Source: Eledone cirrhosa
Lineage: Eukaryota; Mollusca; Cephalopoda; Octopoda; Eledonidae
Direction of reading: 5' to 3'
DNA length: 64,000 nt
Assembly (NCBI GenBank): GCA_964016885.1
Contig: OZ024744.1
Coordinates: forward strand, 65,821,235 to 65,885,234
Made by a program: the position numbers and the translations under genes. Below the pieces are notes generated by a model, which saw nothing but the letters and a program-made list of their open reading frames with translations, made no database searches and had not been told where the DNA came from. This document shows, piece after piece, positions 49,040-59,369 of this stretch. The first letter of the stretch is position 1; every line of letters begins with the position of its first letter.

Positions 49040-49755
49040 GGGAGTAGCGAATTCACAAGTGGTCCCAAAAAAACCCGCACTGGGCTCAACAGTGGTTCCA
49101 AAGAGACAAGGCGTAGCTGAGGTCAAGCGTCGCATAGGTGCTGCCAGATCCGCTTTTGGGCGCCTCTATCGGTGTCTGTGGGACAGAAGAGAGAGATCAC
49201 CTCGGCGACCAAAGGGAGAATCTACCAGGCCGTCGTTCGAACTATCCTCCTCTATGACTGTGAAACATGGCCTATGAGGGTAGTCGATCAACGAGCGCTG
49301 GAGGTCTTCGACAATGACTGTCTCCGCCGCATTCTTCGCTGCCGACACGTTGATCGGGTACCTGCCACCAGTCTTCGTCTTCGCCTGAATCTTCGACCTT
49401 CAGTGCTTCTGCAACGGGGCTTGAGATAGTTTGGTCATGCAGCCCGGCGCCCTGACGGTGAGATGGTCTGCGATGTTCTCCTCCCACCTCCACTCCCTAA
49501 CTGGCGCAAGCGCATTGGCAGGCAACTGAGGACCTGGGCAACGACGATTAAGGAGGACCTCTCCGAACTCTCAGGTCCACAGGTGTTCGGCCTGAGCCGA
49601 TGGAACCGTGACTGGCTCGCTATCTCCAGTGACCTAGCCCAGGACCGTCGTGCGTGGGCTGCCATGGTTCGGGATGCCGTCAGGACAAGGGAAGAAGCCG
49701 GCTCAACCCGTCCAGGGTGAATGTCGACACAAGTACAAGTACAAGTAAGTATTAT
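49040..49755 (+). pseudogene. LINE-D 3' end, RT C-terminus
   Basis: Three overlapping frames encode KRRIGAARSAFGRLYRCLWD, YQAVVRTILLYDCETWPMRV, LEVFDNDCLRRILRCRHVDR, then GHAARRPDGEM and SSDLAQDRRAWAAMVRDAV, ending GSTRPG. This is the C-terminal part of a GC-richer LINE, unlike the other LINEs here, ending in an (ACAAGT)n tail at 49731-49749. Frameshifts and a stop in the LR-stop-FGHAARR segment show it is dead. Confidence 0.88.
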
Positions 49756-49759
49756 CCCC

Positions 49760-50700
49760 CAAAATTCTGTAGTACATCAAATTGCAAGAATACCTCTAAT
49801 TCTATCCAACCTGGATATCTACAAGATTCACTGGAAATCAATTAAGGAAGAAACCTGCAGATTGAACAAGCCTCAGATTCTTTGTATGAGCTATAATGAC
49901 ATAAAACTGAAGCAATCTATGTTAATAATTTTAGCTATAGGCCTTAAACATGTTCCAAATGCATAAAATGGAATAAATGGTAAAACATCTGGAAAGAAGA
50001 AAGACCCCATCTAAGGATGTCACTTATAGAAATTGCAAATAAAATAAAATAAAGTAAAATGAAATATAACAAAATAAAATATAATTTTTCAATGAAAATA
50101 TCGTATAGTAAAGGAAATTATATCTAGAGAAAATGTAAAAACTAACCCTAAAACCTTCTACTACAGACTTATAGAAGAAAGAGTTTTCTGCAGTGCAAAA
50201 TAGAATCACTGTTTGAAAGAAGAGGATTACTTTGCTGCAGATCTTCACAAGCTAAGTGAAACACTCAATAAACAATTCAATTGTATTGACAAACCATATA
50301 ATATCACTATATGACATCGTTACAAAAGCTTTAGAATGAAACTTAGAAGAAGTGAACTGAAGGGAAGAAGGAAAAAAAAAACAAAAAGGAAAAAAAGGTA
50401 AATTTGGTAAAGTAGGAACAGAATTCTCATAGAAATAATTCCATGTCTTATATTTCAGTGTGACAGAAAACTAGTGTTCCTGTCTCATCTTAAAAATATA
50501 CTTCTCCACATCACATCCTGGTTAATACAAAAATACTATGTTGTAATTCACACTACCTCACACCACACCCTGTCATGATGCAGAAAAAGTATTAAAAAAC
50601 TTAATACTCCTGAGTTTTTTTTTTCCCCTCCACGCTAATTAAACCGGATGTATTCTTTGCTATCTACCCTCCTGATATTACTAAAGATGAATATTTATTA
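49760..50700. other. Unique AT-rich DNA, nothing recognised
   Basis: No motif in any frame. A run of aataaaataaaataaa near 50035. Confidence 0.5.
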
Positions 50701-50702
50701 TA

Positions 50703-50998
50703 TCTATCATCATCATCATTGTTGTTTAATGTCCGGCTTTCCTGCTAGCAAGGGTTGGGTGGGTCTACATAGACAAAGTCAGCACTGAAGCAGGATTACT
50801 GACCTCCTAAACAGGCCCAGGGTAGGGAGGGGAAGAGAGGTTTGCACTTCACTTACGCACAGTCTTACATGCTATAGAGTGCACAGGAGAGGTTGTTGTA
50901 TCTTTGAAACAACTGCAGCATCCTCCCAACCTTCTGTTTGGCATGATTGGATGCCCTCTCTCTCACCAAGCACTTTACAGCATCTACTGTATATATGT
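50703..50998 (-). repeat. Family Z SINE/LINE tail
   Basis: (CAT)n, tgtccggctttcctgctagc, agacaaagtcagcactgaag and tggatgccctctctctcacc. Companion of 22720-23065. Confidence 0.65.
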
Positions 50999-51006
50999 AT
51001 ATATAT

Positions 51007-51121
51007 AAAAAGAGTTAGGACCTGACGGCTGAGCTCCGGCCGTTTCGACAGCTAGATCCAAACAGTTTGGATCTAGCCCTCGAAACAGCCGGGGCTCAGC
51101 CGTCAGGGTCCTAACTCTTTT
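51007..51121. repeat. Long near-perfect foldback (~55-bp arms)
   Basis: Left arm aaaagagttaggacctgacg ... tttcgacagctagatccaaa; the right arm is its reverse complement with a handful of mismatches and almost no loop. High GC compared with its flanks. Confidence 0.92.
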
Positions 51122-51214
51122 CCTATTACCCACTCTAATACCCTAAGTATTGAGTACTCTGGAGCATTATGGTACACCTGGCATCTTACCACACCTTCTT
51201 TGTTATACATACAC

Positions 51215-51243
<29 letters not shown>

Positions 51244-51245
<2 letters not shown>

Positions 51246-52002
51246 GGGTCGGATTTATAACAGGATGTATGGGGCATTTGCCTCAAGCCCCCTCTCTCAT
51301 GAGCTGTGGGCCCTACCAGTGGTGGTGAGGCCTAAGTAAGATAGATGTAGCCTAGGACGGCCAAAGGCATGTTCCTGATAGGCTTCACCAGAACTAAACC
51401 TTTAATAAAATGTACTTAATGTCAACCCTGTGGTCAACAAACCAAAATTTCTCTACTTTAGAGACACCAAAACAAGCGTATATGTCTATTTGTGTGTGGA
51501 TGTATTTATAAGATGTATATATATATATTAGATATTAATCTAACAATGAAAATAATAACAAAGTCGAATTATTTTATCTATTCATAGCATTATTTTACTG
51601 ATCTATAGCAGTTATATAATTGTATACTATCAGACATCATATATAGGTTCAATCAAACCGTCTTCTATATGTGTGTATATGTATGTTTGCTTGTGTGTGT
51701 TTTTACGTATATTTAAGAGTGGAAAGTGCACTTAAAATGAAGGTGGTCAGATGTTTTTCCTTTAACATCTGTATGTATAACTTGATAATTCCAATCATAT
51801 TTGCCAAGCCAATTTTGAAATGGAAACTTGGGGCTTTGTTGTGTTTTTTATTTTTCAAAAATGTTCTTTATGTATGAGACCCCGCCCCCACCAACGTAAA
51901 GTGCCTTGGGGCCCTTCCCAAATCTGAAGTGCTCCGTGAAGTGCACTTGGCTCCACAAACTTGAGATGCTCTGGGCATCCCAAACTTCTAAAACTGGCCC
52001 TG
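51244..52002. mobile_element. Non-autonomous hAT-like element, 759 bp
   Basis: The left end is CAGGGTCGGATTTATAA; the right end, reverse-complemented, is CAGGGCCAGTTTTAGAA. Both match the CAGGGxCGGxTTTA pattern common to hAT elements. No transposase frame inside. Both flanks are CA/TA microsatellite, so no clear 8-bp duplication can be read. Confidence 0.7.
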
Positions 52003-52079
52003 TACATATATATATATATATATATATATAGGGTATACAGGGTATATATATAGGGTATATATATATATATAGGGTATAT

Positions 52080-54090
52080 AGGGTATATATATAGGGTATA
52101 AGAGAGAAGCTAGACGTCAGGTGTACGTCAGGGAGGCTGAGAGTAGGAGGTTTGTCAATGTTCTGCGTTGGGAAGATCAGAGGCGTGCGGTGTTCCACAT
52201 TGCAAGACAGTGTGTCAGTGCAAATCAGGATGTTGTTGGAGATAAATGTGTCCAGAATGATGCAGGTGTACTTAGTGTCACGAATGACCAGAAAAAGGAG
52301 GCCTGGAAATGTCATTATGAGAGACTGATGAATGTGGAGAACGAATGGGAGAGAGAGAAATTACCCTCAGTAGATCCGACAGAGATTGACGAATATAGGG
52401 TCCAAGAAGCGATTAAGGAAAAGAAAAATAGTAAGGCTGCTGGACCATCGAGGATAGTTGCTGAGATGCTGAAGGCATCAGGGGACGTAGGCACTAAACT
52501 GGTTCCACGCATCATCAATCAGGCTATATATGGTGATGTCATCCCAAAGACTGGTGCAGCAGTATTCTCATAAATTGCTTCAAAGGTAAAGGGGATGCTC
52601 TGGAGAGAAGCAATTATAAGGGTATAAAACTGATGGATCAGGTTATGAAAGTGGCAGAAAGGATATTAGCATAACTAATTAGAGAAAGGGTCAAACTAGA
52701 TGAAATACAGTTTGGTTTTGTGCCTGGAAAGAGTACAACAGATGCCCTCTTCTTGGTGAGACAATTACAAGAGAGGTTCTTAGAGAAAAATAAGCCACTA
52801 TACTTAGCCTTTGTTGACCTAGAGAAGGCCTTTGATAGGGTACCCCGATCTGTCATCTGGTGGTCCCTAAGGAAACTAGGTGTTGAGGAATGGCTTGTGA
52901 GGACAGTGCAAACTTTGTACAGAGGTACTGTCAGTAAAGTCAGGGTAGGAATGGAGTTTAGTGAGGAATTCCAGATACAAGTAGGAGTACATCAAGGTTC
53001 GGTCCTCAGCCCGCTCTTGTTCATTATAGTCCTCCAAGTCATAACAGAGAAGTTTAAGACTGGCTGTCCTTGGGAACTTCTCTATGCTGATGATCTGGTT
53101 CTTATAGCAGAATCAGTAGAGGAGCTAGAGAATAAATTCTGGCTACAGCAGTTGGAAGCAAGAGGACTGAGAGTGGACCTAGCTAAGACAAAAGTGTTGA
53201 TGAGTAGAAAAGAGGATAAAACTTTGATTCCGTCAGGCAAATGACCATGTTCGATATGCAGAAAAGGAACTGGCATAAATTCTATAAAATGCACACAATG
53301 CAGATCCTGGGTACACAAGAGATGTAGTGGGATAGCAGGCAAACTAACAGGTGGGGAGAAATACGTATGCAGTAGATGTACAGGGAAATTAGACAGTAGA
53401 AGTTGCATTGATAGACACATTTTTCAAATGCAGGCGGGTGCTATAGAAGTGGTAGATAGCTCCCGGTACCTAGGAGATCAGATTAGCATGGGAGGGGGGT
53501 GTTCCAAAGCTATAGTATCTAGAATAGGGACGGGTTGAAAGAAGTTTAGGGAGCTGCTTCCTCTGCTGACGAAGAAGGGTTTCTCCCTGCGTTCGAAAGG
53601 CTGGTTATATGATGCCTGTGTGAGGAGCGCGATGCTGCATGGTAGTGAGACATGGGCAGCAACTGCAGAGGATATGCGACGGTTGTAGGGAAATGAGGCA
53701 AGCATGCTCCGTTGGATGTGCAATGTCAATGTGTGTGATCGACCCAGCATAAATGTGTTGAGAGAGAAACTGTGTCTGAGAGAGAAACTGTGTCTGAGAG
53801 GGATAGAATGTAGTGTGTGAGAGAGGAGACTGAGGTGGTATGGACATATGATGCGTATGGAGGATGCCTGATGGGTGAAGAAGTGCCAGGAAATGCCAGC
53901 TGAAGGAAGACGTGGTAGAGGTAGACCACGAAAAACATGGGCAGAGGTAGTGAGAACAGACCTCAGATCGCTGAAGCTCACGGTGGAGATGACGAAGGAC
54001 CGTGACAAGTTGAGAGATGCTGTGCTGAATAAGACCTGTCCCACCCTTGCAAGCAGGGAAAAGCAGACGTAAAATGATGATGATGATGTT
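52080..54090 (+). pseudogene. LINE-A retrotransposon, longest copy (RT, zinc finger, C-terminus)
   Basis: In order: a pre-RT region (RFVNVLRWEDQRRAVFHIAR, SKAAGPSRIVAEMLKASGD), a frameshift near 52560, RT motifs FGFVPGKSTTDALFLVRQLQ, LAFVDLEKAFDRVP, VGVHQGSVLSPLLFIIVLQ and LLYADDLVLIAES, then a PHD-like Cys/His finger (CSIC, CTQC, WVHKRC, CSRC; 53245-53395). Next come [46 protein letters not shown] and [20 protein letters not shown]. It ends cccacccttgcaagcaggga with a (GAT)n tail. The YADD catalytic box is intact, but there is one frameshift, several in-frame stops, and no endonuclease. This is a non-LTR retrotransposon family common in invertebrates. Confidence 0.93.
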
Positions 54091-54124
54091 AGCTAGGAAA
54101 AAAGATGTTAAATGATGATGATGA

Positions 54125-54965
54125 TGATGATCATCATCATCTTTGTTTAACGCCCATCTTCCACGCTAGTATGGGTTAGACGTGAGTTGTCCCACTTGAG
54201 GCAAGGCTGGTCGGGTTACCATGTCTCGCTCATATAGGACTATCTGGCAGGTTTTCTACGGCTGGATGCCTTTCCTAACACCAACCAAATTTAAAGTGTG
54301 GAACTGGGAACTTTTTACCGTGTTATCTACACAGCCACATTACAGTGTGGAATTTTTTTTTTTTTTGTTGTGACACCTACACAATCTTGATCTCATTATC
54401 TCATTTATTTGGACTGGATGTTGTGGTACCAACTCTACAGAGAGAGGGTGGTGTTGGTGGGAGTGGGAGGATAGGGTAGGGGTAGTGGATTGGAGTGTAT
54501 ATTTGGTTAAGAGGTGCCTACTGACTGTAGGTTTCGCTTTGTACATAGGCAAGGCGGGTCTTCTGTATTACTATGACATTGTCTTAGAGAGGTGCAAGCG
54601 TGTAAGGTCGGAATTTATCAGATCATCCCAGGTTTTTCTGGGCTACCTACTCCGTAACTACCATCAATTTTTATCACCCTGCACTTTTTTATACAGCTGT
54701 CGCCTTTCATGCGCATCACGTGACCATACCAATGTAGTCTTTTCTCAAGTAAACAGCATCTGATCCCTCTTATTCCTAATTTCTCACTTAGTTCATTTAT
54801 GCTTTGCCGTTCACGTATGTTACTATTACACATCCAACGGAGCATGCATGCTTCGTTCCTTTCCAGTCTATGCAGGTCCTCTGCACACAATGCCCAAGTC
54901 CCACTGCCATGTAGCATTACTGTTCGTATGCAGGCATCATACAGCCTGCCTTTCATTTTTAGAGA
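54125..54965 (-). pseudogene. LINE-B 3' end with C-terminal coding part
   Basis: The minus frame from 54956 encodes [60 protein letters not shown] and [20 protein letters not shown]; the reading is broken before the DRDLWRY ending. The 3' UTR runs to (GAT)n at 54125, tail-to-tail with the LINE-A (GAT)n at 54090. Confidence 0.88.
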
Positions 54966-55112
54966 GAAACCTTTTGTATAAATGCATACTTATAAAAAAA
55001 CTCATAGAAGAGATAACAAAGAACTACAATGAATAGGGGGATGCTGTGCTGGAAAATACTCATCTAAATCCTGCTTGCATAATGGTGATGATGATGGAGA
55101 TGAGGATGATGA

Positions 55113-55128
55113 TGGTATATATATATAA

Positions 55129-55168
<40 letters not shown>

Positions 55169-55180
55169 AGAGAGAGAGAA
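55113..55180. repeat. (TA)n-(GA)n microsatellite
   Basis: TA run then gagagagag. Confidence 0.95.
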
Positions 55181-55249
55181 AAGGTGAAATTGGAAATAGC
55201 AAGGAAAATACATTTAAGGGTTTGTTTTTCTTTTTTTTCCATTCTTTGA

Positions 55250-56145
55250 TTCTTCAAAGTGACATTATTGAAAAAATGAGAGGAACAATTCTTTTAAAAA
55301 AGAGTTTTTGTAAAGTATATAAAGTATAACCGGTTTCGATGTATTAGTAAAATTCATCTTATCAAATGCTGAGTATTACAATTAAAAAGAGTTAATAAGA
55401 ATTAAAAACTAAAAATTTAAGATTTTAAATTAAGTGTTGAGGCAAGTTTTTTTTCATCTTCCTTGTTGAGAAAGATACTGGAAAATGAACTCTTGTGTAT
55501 AGAGAGAGAGAGGTGTAGTCATGGTAGCAGCAGCAGCAGCAGTGGTTGTAGGTGTGTTTTTTCACATAGAACAAAGTTGTTTTTAAGGACAAAGGAGATA
55601 TTCTGTAAATATGTGTGTGTATCTCAATTGTGTTCTCATGGACAGGTCAAGAGTTTAGATGGGGGTGGCAAAGAGTGGAATGGTAAGCTAGAGACAAATT
55701 CTATGGGATTGACAGCAGTAAGGTTGTAAAAGAAATTTTATTTTTGGAATATGGTTTTAGAGAGTGTGAGTGTGCACATGTGAGAGTGTATATATAAAAA
55801 ATACACACATGTGCGAATGTGTGTGTGTGCTTCAGCCTGTCTGTCACAGGTCCCTTTGAGGCAGGAAATTAAAGAAAACAGAGCAAAGCATCAGTGGTGG
55901 TTTTCAATCAGGAATTTTTGGAAATATATATATATATATGTAAAAGGTAAACAGAAATAACAACACAATCGGTACAGTATATGGAAGGAATATATTAGGT
56001 TAATGCTTGATATAGCAGGAAGAGGGTCTTAACGTTTCGGATGCTAGTCCTTCATCAGAAGAAAGAATGAGAAATAAGATAGATTGAGGGGACGGACGGG
56101 ATGGAATTGGAAAAAATGTCTTTATATATATATATTTATTATAAG
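55250..56145. other. Unique DNA; possible Penelope-like end at 55930-56120
   Basis: Mostly unrecognised. Near 56025-56060 the text aacgtttcggatgctagtcc, ttcatcagaag resembles terminal sequences of Penelope-like and similar elements. No coding signal. Confidence 0.45.
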
Positions 56146-56149
56146 AACA

Positions 56150-56262
56150 GATTGATTAAAGTTTAAGTAAAGAATCCCTGCTTTCACCCTTAATGAGACC
56201 TTCTGAAACTATATATAATCCTTATTGAGCCCTCTTCAGATTTTAGTCTTCATATTTATTAT
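56150..56262 (+). repeat. Penelope-like terminal module
   Basis: gattaaagtttaagtaaaga, ctgctttcacccttaatgag and ccttctgaaac match 46205-46270. The following ttcagattttagtcttcata is the reverse complement of text at 46108-46140. Confidence 0.7.
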
Positions 56263-56264
56263 TA

Positions 56265-56957
56265 CTATCATCATCATCATCATCTTCGTTTAACGTCCAT
56301 CTTCCATGCTAGCCTGGGTTAGACGGGAGTTGTCCCGCTTGAGGCAAGGTTGGTCGGGTGACCATGTCTTGCTCATATAGGACTATCTGGCAGGTTTTCT
56401 ACGGCTGGATGCCCTTCCTAACACCAACTATATTTACAGTGTGCAACTGGGAACTTTTTACCGTGTTACCTACACGACCACATTACAGCGTGGACTCTGT
56501 GTTTTTTGTCGTGACACCTACATGATCTCGATCTCATTTATTTGGACTGGATGTTGTGGTACCAACTTTACAGAGAGAAAGTGGTGTTGGTGGGAGTGAG
56601 AGGATAGGGTAGGGGTAGTGGATTGGAGTGTATTTTTGGTTAAGGGGTGCCTTATGACTGTAGGTTTCATTTTGTTCATAGGCAAGGCGGGTCTTCTGTA
56701 CTACTGCGTAGCGCCAAAGATCTCGGTCCAGTGACATTGTCTTAGAGAGGTGCAAGTGTGTAAGGTCGGAATTTATCAGATCGTTCCAGGTTTTCTGGGT
56801 CTACCTACTCCGTAACTACCATCAATTTTGATCGCCCTGCACTTTTTTATACAGCTGTCATCTTCCATGCGCATCACGTGACCATACCAATGTAGTCTTC
56901 TCATAAGTAAACATCTGATCCCTCTTATTCCTAATTTCTCACTTAGTTCATTTATAT
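56265..56957 (-). pseudogene. LINE-B 3' end with C-terminal coding part
   Basis: 3' UTR, then on minus TMSLDRDLWRYAVVQKTRLA, GVGRPRKP and [20 protein letters not shown] to INELSEKLGIRGIR. It stops at a TA run at 56957 where a foldback sequence begins. Confidence 0.88.
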
Positions 56958-56961
56958 ATAT

Positions 56962-57116
56962 ATATTTAATGTATAATAAACAATACAATATAATTACCTC
57001 GTTCATCAGACAAGGCAATTAGACGAACGAATGTGGACGTTTCTTGTATCCGTCTTATTCGAGAAACCTCTGGTAATGAGGTAATTATATTGTATTGTTT
57101 ATTATACATTAAATAT
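56962..57116. repeat. Perfect 39-bp inverted repeat with 77-bp loop
   Basis: Left arm 56962-57000 (atatttaatgtataataaac ... taattacctc) and right arm 57078-57116 are exact reverse complements. The loop is unique. Confidence 0.95.
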
Positions 57117-57202
57117 TTAGCTCTGTAACTTACGTAGAGCACTCTTCATTCCTCTGACTTTTTCAACGAAAACTTCAACACCTATATATATATATATATA
57201 TA

Positions 57203-57541
57203 TATCATCATCATCACTTTACGTCCGCTTTTCCCTGTTTGCAAGGGTGGGACGAGAACTGATTCTGGCTTGATTTCTACAGCTGGATGCCCTTCCTAAC
57301 ACCAACCTCATTTACAGTGAGTGCTGGGTGCTTTTTTGCCATGGCACCTCCACAACCACTTTGTAGTAGAATGATAGGGACCCCAGTCCCTATCATCTCA
57401 TTTCTACAGCTGAGTAAACTGGAGCAATGTGAAATAAAGTGTCTTGCTCAAGGAAACAACACATCACCCGGTTGAGAATTGAACTCACAACCTTTCGATT
57501 GCAAGGCCAATGCTCTAACCACTAAGCCATGTGCCTCCATT
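57203..57541 (-). repeat. SINE-II, full length
   Basis: (CAT)n, tacgtccgcttttccctgtt, tggatgcccttcctaacacc, gtcttgctcaaggaaacaac and the head ccactaagccatgtgcctcc. Confidence 0.93.
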
Positions 57542-57555
57542 ATATAGAGAATGAT

Positions 57556-57625
57556 GCATCGGCCAGGAAACGAACCCGGATCGCACATGTGGGAAGCGTG
57601 CATTCTACCATTGAACAACCGATGC
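57556..57625 (-). tRNA. tRNA-Gly(CCC)-like, possible tRNA-derived pseudogene
   Basis: On minus: acceptor arms GCATCGG and CCGATGC pair over all 7 bp. The D-arm has TTCAATGGTAGAAT (A box). The anticodon loop TTCCCAC gives anticodon CCC. The T arm CCGGG-TTCGTTT-CCTGG (B box) has one G-T pair. Length 70 nt, close to the 71 of tRNA-Gly. The anticodon stem has a C-A mismatch, and no T-run terminator follows. It sits between a SINE and TA microsatellites, so it may be the head of a SINE and not a working gene. Confidence 0.5.
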
Positions 57626-57641
57626 TATATGTATATATTTA

Positions 57642-57654
57642 TTTATTTATATGT

Positions 57655-57685
<31 letters not shown>

Positions 57686-57880
57686 AATTGTAATGTCTTA
57701 CTGCCTGATGGCTAACCTCTTACCATTTTAACAATGGTCTCGCTAGTCAGAACTAGCAACTCCCAATCTATCTATATATGTATATGTATTTAAATAAATA
57801 TATATATATGTCTGTGTGTGTGTATTTATATATATGTGCGTATATATATATATGTATATGTTTATATATATATATATCGT
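57642..57880. repeat. TA/TG microsatellites with unique island
   Basis: TA runs at 57664-57686 and 57772-57880; unique bases between. Confidence 0.85.
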
Positions 57881-57881
57881 G

Positions 57882-58223
57882 GAGGCACATGGCTTAGCTG
57901 TTAGAGCATTGGCCTTGCAATCGAAAGGTTGTGAGTTCAATTCTCAGACCGGGTGATGTGTTGTTTCCTTGAGCAAGACACTTTATTTTTTCACGTTGCT
58001 CCAGTTTACTCAGGTGTAGAAATGAGATGATAGGGACTGGGATCCCTATCATTCCACTGCAAAGTGGTCGTGGAGGTGCCACGTCAAAAAAGCACCCAGC
58101 ACTCACTGTAAATGAGGTTGGTGTTAGGAAGGGCATCCAGCTGTAGAAATCAAGCCAGAATCAGTTCCCGTCCCACCCTTGCAAGCAGGGAAAAGTGGAC
58201 TAAAATGAAATGAAATGAAAAAT
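57882..58223 (+). repeat. SINE-II, full length
   Basis: ggaggcacatggcttagctg, gtgagttcaattctcagacc, ttgagcaagacactttattt and gtgttaggaagggcatccag, then cccacccttgcaagcaggga. Confidence 0.93.
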
Positions 58224-58224
58224 G

Positions 58225-58500
58225 ATATATATATATATAAACATATACATATATATATATGTTTATATATGTTTATATATATATATATATATATGTTTAT
58301 ATATATATATATATATATATATAGGGAAAAAGTGGACGTAAAATGAAATGATAATGATGATGATATATATATATATATATGTTTATATATATATATATAT
58401 ATATAAACATATACATATATAAACATATATATATATATATATATATGCATCTGTTTATATTTATATATATATATATGTGTGTGTGTATAAATACATATAT
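58225..58500. repeat. TA-rich microsatellite with ataaacatat units
   Basis: TA runs with repeated gtttatat / ataaacat; includes a second scrap of SINE tail (gggaaaaagtggacgtaaaa) at 58323. Confidence 0.92.
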
Positions 58501-58504
58501 GTAC

Positions 58505-59369
58505 AAATAAGAAATACTCTGCAACAAAAAACGTGGAATATGTATATTTATATATTTATTATAAGCTGAAATTATTCGTTCATCATAACAAGATGAGAAA
58601 ATCCTCCCATTTCCGACTCTTATGCAATGAAGGTTTGTTAACGAGTAACTGGCTGGATATATTTTGGGGGGAATTTATATATATATAGACGATTTTTCCC
58701 TGTACAAATTAGATTGGTTGGCAGAAAGAATGTGACAGTTGGGCTGAACATGAATTGTAATTGACTGTGGCACCATAAAGAATATTGTATGGAATTAGGA
58801 AATTAAACAAAGCAATTACAAAAGATGGTAAAGATGGGTAACTCGATATGACTCGAGGGCAATATTTAACTGTCAATATTTATTAATTTGCATTCTTGTA
58901 AATAAATACTCACACAAACAAATACTAATATGTTGATGTGTGTTCATACAAGTATGCAGAAATATGTAAAAACCAGGAAAGGGTGTTGTTAATTTAAAGA
59001 CACGAAAATAAGAACTAAATAAATGCTAATGCAATAATGGTAATAGAAAATAAATAAATTTGAATGTAAAGTATAAAGTATATGTATAAACAGAATGAAG
59101 CCATACAAGTAAGGTAGCAAGATCATGAAATGTCTTCCCATAGGCAGTTTCAGCTGCCTTAAGAAATGCTTCTGTTGATGGGAACAGTGTGAGATTGGTT
59201 CAAGGCTGGTTTAATTTATTACAATTCAGGGTTAAAATATTATACTTCTTGGATAAAGAAAACATTCATCAATGATGGCCATCACTATAAGGTTGTAATT
59301 TTGACAATTAACCCATTGATTTAGAGATTCTATATGTATCTCTCCTGTTCATAATTTTCATGGACAGGA
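58505..59369. other. Unique DNA, nothing recognised
   Basis: AT-rich, no motif in any frame. Confidence 0.5.

Noticed and set aside
53478..54044. Minus-strand 188-codon open frame
   Set aside because: Antisense shadow of the LINE-A C-terminus.
56025..56065. Hammerhead-ribozyme-like core on minus (CTGATGA, 13 nt, GAAAC)
   Set aside because: The conserved core boxes are present, but I could not pair stems I and III around them, and stem II is only about 3 bp. Chance or a decayed relic is more likely.
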